Below, in pieces: positions 55,107 through 64,000 of a DNA stretch of 64,000 nt; position 1 is the stretch's first letter; each line of letters starts with the position of its first letter. The stretch spans positions 682,001 to 746,000 of the forward strand of contig SDUX01000004.1 in assembly GCA_008729055.1 (NCBI GenBank), read 5' to 3'. Origin of the DNA: Pyropia haitanensis. Its lineage: Eukaryota > Rhodophyta > Bangiophyceae > Bangiales > Bangiaceae. The notes below the pieces were generated by a model, which saw only the letters and a list, made by a program, of their open reading frames with translations, was not told the DNA's origin and ran no database searches. The position numbers and the translations under genes were made by a program.

Positions 55107-55987
55107 ATGAACCCGCCCCCATTGCCCGACACGGCCGCTGGCCGCGAGGCGCCTGGCCACCCGACTCCCCCCCCGCCAAGCGACGGGCTCTCCCCGTGTC
55201 GCCCACCCCCCCCGAGGGCGGCACCGCTGGCGATACGCCTGGCGAGGCGGCCCTGTGGGCCGAGCTGTCGCGCATGCACGCGACCGCCTCGGCGCTGGCA
55301 GAGGAGGCAACGGCCATCCGGTCAGAGCGGGCGGTGCTGTCGGCCGAGCTGTCGGCTGCGCGCGAGGAGCGGGAGCAGTTCCGGGCGATTGCGGGGCAGG
55401 TCAAGGCCCTGGAGGGCACCGTTGGCATGCAGGCGTCGCGCATCGAGTGGCTGATATCGACGGTCGAGCGGCTGCGGGCGGGCGCGTCGGATGATGGCGG
55501 CGCCGGCTATGAGCACGACGACGATCCTGAGGGGGGGATAGAGGGGGAGGACGAGCCGGGTTATGAAGACGACGTTGAGCCCGGCTACGAGGACGATGTG
55601 GAGCCGGGGTACGAGCAGGGCGAGGATGCTGGGGACGAGCAAGGGCAGGAGCCTCGGGCTGCCCAAGGCGCGGAGGCTGGGGACGAGGAGGATGGGGAGC
55701 AGCACGTGGAGGAGGATGGGGGCGAGCTGGAGCTGGAGGAGGAAATGGGGGGTGGGACGGACGAGGAGGATGAGGACGAGATGGGAGAAGGCGAAGAAGA
55801 TGACGGGGGCGAGGAAGGCGACGACGGTGGCGATGACGACGATGGCGACGATGGGGGTGACGATGGTGACGATGGGGGGGAAGGGGGTGACGACGGCGAT
55901 GACGGGGGCGACGGCGATGACGGGGGTGAAGGAGAGGACGGGGGCGACGGGGGCGACGACTCGGGAGAGGACGAAGACGACGCCTAG
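55107..55987 (+). CDS. Acidic coiled-coil nuclear-type protein, unknown (one frame break)
   Basis: ATG 55107 (MNPPPLPDTAAGREAPG) joins the main frame if one C is added to the 8-base run 55167-55174; the result is a 293-residue protein with a basic patch AKRRALP that could be a nuclear localisation signal. Next is a coiled coil of about 80 residues (LWAELSRMHATASALAEEAT through IEWLISTVERLRAG). The C-terminal 160 residues are almost entirely Asp, Glu and Gly, including tandem EPGYEDDV repeats near 55556-55610 and GDDGG repeats to the stop. Such tails occur in histone chaperones and nucleolar proteins; a function is not assigned. Confidence 0.62.
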
Positions 55988-56097
55988 ACCTGTTTGGTGA
56001 GCGGGGTAGGCGCCCGCCTGGTTTACGCTCAAGAAAAACAAATCGAGAGATGCACAAAAACTGCGGACACGGCCGAGGACTAGCCTAGGGTGGTATG

Positions 56098-57070
56098 CTA
56101 GTGGTGGTCAGCCGGGGCAGACTGGATAAACGGTGGCCCGCGGAAGCCCTTGTTGCTCGAGTTCTTGTAGTCCTCCTCTGGGTAGCGTGGGGACAGATGC
56201 CAGCAGCCACGTAGAGAGGACCACCCACACGAACAGGATCAAAGAAGAAATCCCAGCGCCCAACCCAGAGGCTCAGTGCACTCGATGCCAAGGAGCAAAA
56301 CACGCAAATGAAAAAACGGCCTGTTAGACAAACTCACGGGCAAAACGTACGAATAAGAGGTCGAGCAAAGTGGAGACACGCAAAACAAAGAAAACCAGGA
56401 ACAGCGTGAGGTCGTTGCGGACCACCCCAGAGAGGGACAAGCCAAGCACATCCCAAGCGCATGTTGCCGACAACGCAGCAAAAAGAAGACGCATCATCCC
56501 AAGCAACGTACCGGTCACGCGGAAGAAGTAAGCACTGAGCAAAAGCGCCGATGTGAAGCCAATGGCAAACCTGCGATCCCAACCCCCCACCAAGACCGAG
56601 TCCCAACACACGGTGGGGAACATACGGCAGCAGACGCACCCGCAACCCACACACAAACAACGAAGTCGGAGGTGTGCCCGCGAAGGAAAAACGCATGATC
56701 GAACCGTCAGCAAACGCGTACAAGGACTGTTCCAACAGAACTGGGGCGACAACAACGAAGCAGAATGCTCGTCCAAAAACCCACATCGGGCACCCGGTAC
56801 GCCGTCAAACGCAACAACCGCGGCACGCTCGATTCAGCGGGCCAGCCAGCCGCCGCGGGAACGTCAGCGCGCAAGAACAGCCAGAAAGAATATCACACAG
56901 CCCAACGCGAAGACGCGCCATGCAAAACAAAACAGGGTAGCAAGGAGGAAGCCACAAAACGGGTGGCGGGTCGACACGTACGGGTACACCTCCTTCTTGC
57001 GAAGGTTCCGCGCAAACGTCGTCAGCGGCGTCTGGTTGCGCAGCGGGTTGATGGACGACTCCCCAGCCAT
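56098..57070 (-). CDS. 75-residue single-pass membrane protein in three exons
   Basis: Exon 1 57070-56982, donor GTACGT; exon 2 56570-56512 after a GATCGCAG acceptor and before another GTACGT donor; exon 3 56177-56098 after CTACCCAG. Phases (2, then 1) agree at both junctions and the frame ends at TAG. The product starts MAGESSINPLRNQTPLTTFA, then RNLRKKEVYP, one helix FAIGFTSALLLSAYFF, then RVTEEDYKNSSNKGF and a Pro-containing tail ending ADHH. A basic N-terminus, one short helix and an acidic post-helix segment are typical of small accessory subunits of mitochondrial respiratory complexes, but I do not recognise the family. Introns (411 and 334 bases) make up most of the gene, so no long open frame marks it. 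Confidence 0.7.
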
Positions 57071-59567
<2,497 letters not shown>

Positions 59568-59878
59568 GCCGGGTGGGGATGGGTGTGCATGGGCGTGTGT
59601 GTAGGGTGCTGTCGTCGACGCTGTGCCCCCCTACTCTTGGCCGATGGGTGCGTGCAATATTTTTCTCTTCCCTTCGATCTCTTTTCGCTCTGGTCCCCTC
59701 GTCGGGACGTGCCCCCCCGGCGCGGTCGCTCGCCCGCCGTGGGACTGGCCGATTGCTGTGGCCACCCGGCCCGCCACGGTAGCATTGTCATGCCAGCCCC
59801 GTACGGCGCGCCAGACTGCTGCGCCCAGGCCGTCATGCAGTCGGGTCCCTGTGGCGGCTCCGCCGAGCGTCTGCCCCT
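59568..59878. other. THIC 3' flank
   Basis: GC-rich with pyrimidine-rich stretch 59660-59700. No riboswitch-like core or other feature recognised. Confidence 0.4.
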
Positions 59879-60459
59879 GTGCGCTTCCACCCGCCCGTCC
59901 CCGACGTGGCCACCGCGTTCCGCGCATCGACGGGCGCGCTGCTCCCGTCGGCGGCGGCGGCAGCAATGGCCGCTGCCGCGGCTGCGACTGCGGCAGCGGG
60001 TGGCGGGCCACCCCCGCCGCACGACGCCCTCCCCCCACACGCGCTCGTCGAGCTCGCCGCCGCTGCCGCCGCGCGGGCGGTCGCCGAGGCGGCCGCCGCC
60101 CGCGGCCGCGACCGCCGCGGCCGCTCCTCTCCCGCTGCCGCTGCCAATGTCGCTGACGACGCGGCGGCCACGACAGCCGTCGCGGCAGGCGCCGTCGCGA
60201 CGGTGGTCGTGCCGGGCGTGCCGGTGCCGTTTGCGGGGAGGAGGATGATGATGACAAGAGGGGGGACGCCGCTGACGGGGGGGGGAGGCGGCCGACGGGG
60301 AGGTGGCGGCCGCCCCGGCGGACCCGCCGGCCAGGGTGATGGTGCCGGGCGTGGTGGTGCCGCCTGAGGCGGCGGGCCGGCCGGCGGGCGGCGCGGCGGC
60401 GGCGGCGGCGGCTGGCTCCGAGGGCGCCGCCGCCCTTGATCGGCCCGCGGCTCGGTAAA
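59879..60459 (+). CDS. Weak candidate: Ala-rich protein of unknown function
   Basis: Open frame with RFHPPVPDVATAFRAST, a poly-Ala helix, LVELAAAAAARAVAEAAAA and VATVVVPGVPVPFAGRR. After the G run 60277-60285 another frame reads EAADGEVAAAPADPPAR then VMVPGVVVPPEAAGRPA and stops at 60459; the VPGV-VP element is thereby duplicated. The break here would need two added or one removed base, unlike the others in the window. There is no ATG at the left end; an acceptor at CATGCAG (ending 59839) could start the exon. Low confidence. Confidence 0.3.
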
Positions 60460-62526
60460 GGGGTGGGGGGAGCTGCCGCCCTCCGCCCCTCGAACGCGTC
60501 GCGGGCTGTGGTGTGTCGCAGAGGCTGGGGGGCGGCAGCGCTGCTGCCCCCGAAGCTGCCGTTCGCTGTTTCTTTTGAGGCGGCGGTGGTGTGATGGTCT
60601 GGTGTCGTCTTGTCCTGCCTGTTTGTGTGATTCCCCAGGGGGGGCTCTGGTCGGGCGACGCTCCCACTTGGCGACTGCGGCGGCCGGGAGGGGGGTGGAC
60701 TGCCTGCTTGTCACGCGCGGCGGGTCCGTCTGGTGCCGTCTGTCGTCAACCCCCCCTATTTGTTCCGGTGTCGTGTGGCAGCGGCTATGTATGGTTACTC
60801 CTTTTCTCGTAATTTTGACCGGGTGTGTTCTGCGATGAGCCTGTCGTGTGTATCCGTGCGTTCGTTCGTGATGATGTGCGTGCGGTGGGTACGCCATTCT
60901 AATGTGACGTATCCCTTTGCATCCCGGCGCGGCGGCGTCCGCTGCAGCCCCCGCCACACCCTGCCCTTGATTGCTCCCCCACCGCCGCGTGACGAGAGCC
61001 CCCTCCTCGGAACGCGCCCACCGGCCGGCCCCGCGCTCGCCGCGCCGCGCGCGTCGGGCGAAGTCTGCAGCAGACGCCGCCGACCCCCCCACCCCCACCA
61101 CCCCTCTCTTGAGCAGGTGGGATTGGAAAGTGGCCAGCCACACCGGACGACCGGTCAGCGCACCCCGACGGCAACCGCCGGGAGAGGGCGACCGCGGCGG
61201 ATGGCGGCCGGGCACGTACTAGACAGGTGAGCGCTCGCAACTGTGGGGTATCCACGACCCACCAGTTCCGCCACTCGCGGCCGACCGCGTCAGCACGGGC
61301 GCTGCCGCCTTGCCGACAGGGCGTGAGGGGACGTGCCGCTCGCCGTACAACCGATCATCCCCTGCGGAGAGGCTTGCCCCGCTGGCATTGTCGCTTGCCC
61401 AGCACACCTTGCCTAGTCGCCGCGACCCCGCCCGCCGCGCCGTGGAGCAACCGCCCCCAGTCAGCCGCCGCATGCGGCACGCACGAGACTCTCGCGGCGC
61501 CGACATGAATGACGTGTACCGCGGCTCACCAGCCGTGCCGCGCCCGCCCACCACACAGCGACACGGCGGAAGCAGGGACCACCGACAATGATGGATCGCA
61601 AGGATCAACAGCATCCAAGCACCATCCCACTCACCGCCCCCCCGCACGACGCACGGGCAAGGCCGGCTGTACGCTCCACCCCAACCCCCACCACTCCACT
61701 GCAAGCCCAAGACTACCGGTACCAACAGCAACGCGCACAGGTGTGGGAAGGAAGAAAGAACTGTTACCACAGCCTCGTCTGCTTTCTTTGCAAGAAAAAT
61801 ATAGACAAGACAGAGCAGCCGAGGCAGACGAGACAAGCGGCCGGCGCGAACAAGAGTACAGGCATGGCCCCGCAAAACAGGCGACATCACGGCCCTTCCC
61901 CCAGGAAACAAAGGCCTAGCCCCCCCGATGAGCAGCCCACCTGCCAACCCCCACAGGGTCACAGATGATACGTCACATCAAAAGGGGGGGAGGGGGACGA
62001 GAACAGTGCGCCCAGGGGAGAAGCAAGCAGAGGACATCAGTAAGAGGGGCGCGCGTGCCTTCGCAGCAGCCCCTGCACTACCGCTGCCGCCACCTCACCC
62101 CTGAAACGATGCACGCACTCCAAAAAAAAAAGAGAAAGCGAGGAAGCCAGCAGATGTGCAAAGCAAACGTATGCCGACGGCAATAACCAGCAGCGACTGG
62201 CGGGTGGGAGCGCTCCCCGCGTCCAAAAAAAAATGGTGACAGACGGGTTGCTCCCAAACCACGAACAGGCGGGCCGCGGGGTCACAACGCCCCGGCAACC
62301 CGGCCGAGGGGGGGGGGGAAGGGGAAAGGAGAAGACCAGGTCCCTGCCACGCCGACCCGCACCCCACCCCATACCCAACGAACCGTGCAGCGAGTTCGCC
62401 AACAAGCACTTGGTCGGCGGACTTCGGCTGCAAGCAGATCAGCGCGTCCAGCCAAGGGCGACGCGAGGAAGAGGGGTCATGCGCCCGTACCTTGCCGCGC
62501 ATCCCAAGGGATATCAATCAGGACCG
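60460..62526. other. 2-kb gene-free stretch between convergent genes
   Basis: Moderate GC, T-rich at 60560-60860 and A-rich at 61740-61870 and 62110-62240. Short frames only. Includes the 3' flank of the bZIP gene. Confidence 0.4.
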
Positions 62527-63351
62527 CTATGGGAAAGGGTCTTCCAAGAAGTCCAGGTCCGGGGGCGGGACATCGTCCACATCACCCGCGACCAGCGGAA
62601 CGGCATCCTGCTCACCCATGCCCGGAAACATGGCGTGCAGGGACGCCTCAAACGCGGCCACCTCCACCGGCGGAACGCCAATCGCCGGCACCGCCACCGC
62701 CGCAGCAGCCAATGCATCCGGCGCGCGCACCGTCTCCGCCGCCGGGGCCGCGCCGGACAATGGGGCCACCGCCGCCTCGGCTGCCACCATGGCCTGCGGA
62801 GCCACCTCGCGGGCCTTGGCCACATCAGCCCGCAGCTGCGCATTCTCCGCCAAGACCGCGTCAAGCTTGGCCATCAGCTTGCCATTGATCGCCTCCATAT
62901 CCGCCACCGCCGTCTCCAGCTCAGTCAGGTACGACGCCCGACGGATGCGACTGGCCTTGGCCGACTTGCGGTTCATCACCAGGCGCGCCTCATACTTGGC
63001 CGCCTTCTCCTCCTCTGGCGTCTGGGCAGCGGCGGGCTTCTGCGGCGCCGCGGACGCCGCACCAGCGCTCGCGGCGGTCTTCTTCTTAAAGACCGCGCGC
63101 GCCACCTCCGCCGTCGAGGACGCGCGTGCCAGCGCAAGGGAGGCGGGCGCCTTGCTCACACCCGAGCCACGGCGCACGCCAACAGCTGTGCGCGACGCAA
63201 CCGCGGTCACGGGGACCGGCGCGGCCGGGGCCGCGCCACCGCCGCCGCTCCATGGCGGGCCCTCGGCGGCCAGCAGCTCCGCGGCTTTGTTCACATCCGC
63301 GTCGGGTGCGCCGTCCGAAGCGGGCAGACCCGCGCCGCCGCTCCACGACAT
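62527..63351 (-). CDS. bZIP transcription factor
   Basis: 274 residues from ATG 63351 (MSWSGGAGLPASDGAPD). The central bZIP runs from EEKAAKYEARLVMNRKSAKA: the basic region has the invariant N-x7-R (NRKSAKASR), followed by IRRASYLTELETAVADME and a zipper with heptad hydrophobics through KLMAKLDAVLAENAQLRADV. Outside it, the N-terminus is Ala/Ser-rich, and the C-terminus is acidic (DVDDVPPPDLDFLEDPFP), fitting an activation domain. The NRKSAKASR wording is typical of algal and plant bZIPs binding ACGT-core sites as dimers. Targets are not evident from neighbours. Confidence 0.93.
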   Translation of the reverse strand: MSWSGGAGLPASDGAPDADVNKAAELLAAEGPPWSGGGGAAPAAPVPVTAVASRTAVGVRRGSGVSKAPASLALARASSTAEVARAVFKKKTAASAGAASAAPQKPAAAQTPEEEKAAKYEARLVMNRKSAKASRIRRASYLTELETAVADMEAINGKLMAKLDAVLAENAQLRADVAKAREVAPQAMVAAEAAVAPLSGAAPAAETVRAPDALAAAAVAVPAIGVPPVEVAAFEASLHAMFPGMGEQDAVPLVAGDVDDVPPPDLDFLEDPFP

Positions 63352-64000
63352 GATGGTCGACAACGCAAAGGGGGGAGGGGGAGCGGGAGGGGGAAGGAGG
63401 GAGGGCGCTCCCTCCACCACCCCGAAGCGGTGGTCACGCCCGGCCGTGCTGGCCACGCTGGACGTGCCGGCCGTGCTGGCCACCACCTCGGGGGGGAGAA
63501 GACGCGACCGTGAACGCACACACGCGGACGGAGGCGGGAGCGTCGGGGGGGGGGGGTGGACGCGTCGGCCGGGGGAAGAAGAGGTGGCAGGTGGGACGAG
63601 GGGGGCCGACGTGGGTTCCACAGGGAAAAACGATGGTAGCGCTCCTGCCCGGTGGCGGCGGCCGTCGCGCGCCTCGGGGTGCGGACAGCCCTTTGTGGGT
63701 CGCGCTGCGCGCCGCCACACCCCCCAGCGTGCCTTGTGGAAGGGGGGACGCGCTCAACCGCCTCCTGGGGGGGTCCGCTCCGTCGCCGGCCCTGCACGCA
63801 ACCGTCAGGGGGGGGGGGGCCGTCCTGGGCCACCAGGAGGGCCCCTGGTGACGGTCGCGCTGGCACACGTGGCGAAGGCACCGCCGACGGGGCAAACCGC
63901 GTGGGACGGCGGCGGGGCTCGACAGCAAAGCAAACGTGGCGTGAAACGTGTGAATGAGACATGGTTTTGACTCGAGTGGGCCAGCTTTCCAAGGGTGAGC
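63352..64000. other. Upstream region of bZIP gene to window end
   Basis: GC-rich with G runs near 63546-63557 and 63808-63819. Presumed bZIP promoter and leader; no other gene seen. Confidence 0.4.

Overview
This is a GC-rich nuclear window from a photosynthetic eukaryote. The evidence is spliceosomal introns (GTACGT-type donors, pyrimidine-tract CAG acceptors), eukaryote-only proteins (Nup62, SPB1, ARL5, RPS15, an AGC kinase), a THIC thiamin enzyme with a plastid-like N-terminus and a FAX/TMEM14-like protein with a plausible plastid transit peptide. High GC, few introns per gene, Ala/Gly/Pro-rich proteins and long G or C runs fit a bangiophyte red alga of the Porphyra/Pyropia kind. That assignment is inference and was not tested by any search.

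Layout, left to right. 0-8 kb: 3' end of an actin-like gene (+), a TMEM14/FAX membrane protein (-), a two-exon LPMO-like secreted copper protein (-) and a RecQ helicase (-). 8-14 kb: RPS15 (+), a Ser/Thr-rich unknown (-) and an Ala-rich multi-pass membrane protein (+). 14.5-24 kb: Nup62 (+), a secreted alpha-carbonic anhydrase (-), a 3.2-kb stretch with no supported gene, and cysteinyl-tRNA synthetase (-). 25-32 kb: a single-pass membrane protein (-), ARL5 (+) and a membrane RING-H2 ubiquitin ligase (-). 32-35 kb: simple repeats and one inverted repeat. 35-41 kb: an HIBCH-like hydrolase (+), SPB1 rRNA methyltransferase (+) and an mL60-like mitochondrial ribosomal protein (-). 43-49 kb: a PH-domain AGC kinase (+) and a CRAL-TRIO protein (+). 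52-57 kb: a second membrane RING-H2 ligase (+), an acidic coiled-coil protein (+) and a 75-residue, three-exon single-pass protein (-). 57.7-63.4 kb: THIC (+), a weak Ala-rich candidate (+) and a bZIP factor (-).

The genes are mostly unrelated housekeeping and signalling genes with no operon-like logic. The most consistent signal across the window is that about 17 reading-frame breaks in nine genes all fall in runs of 8 to 18 G or C. All have the same sign, equivalent to one missing base (or a -1 slip), and undoing each break restores a sensible protein. Homopolymer under-calling in the assembly is the most economical explanation; -1 slippage is the biological alternative. I found no CRISPR array, tRNA, rRNA or intact mobile element.
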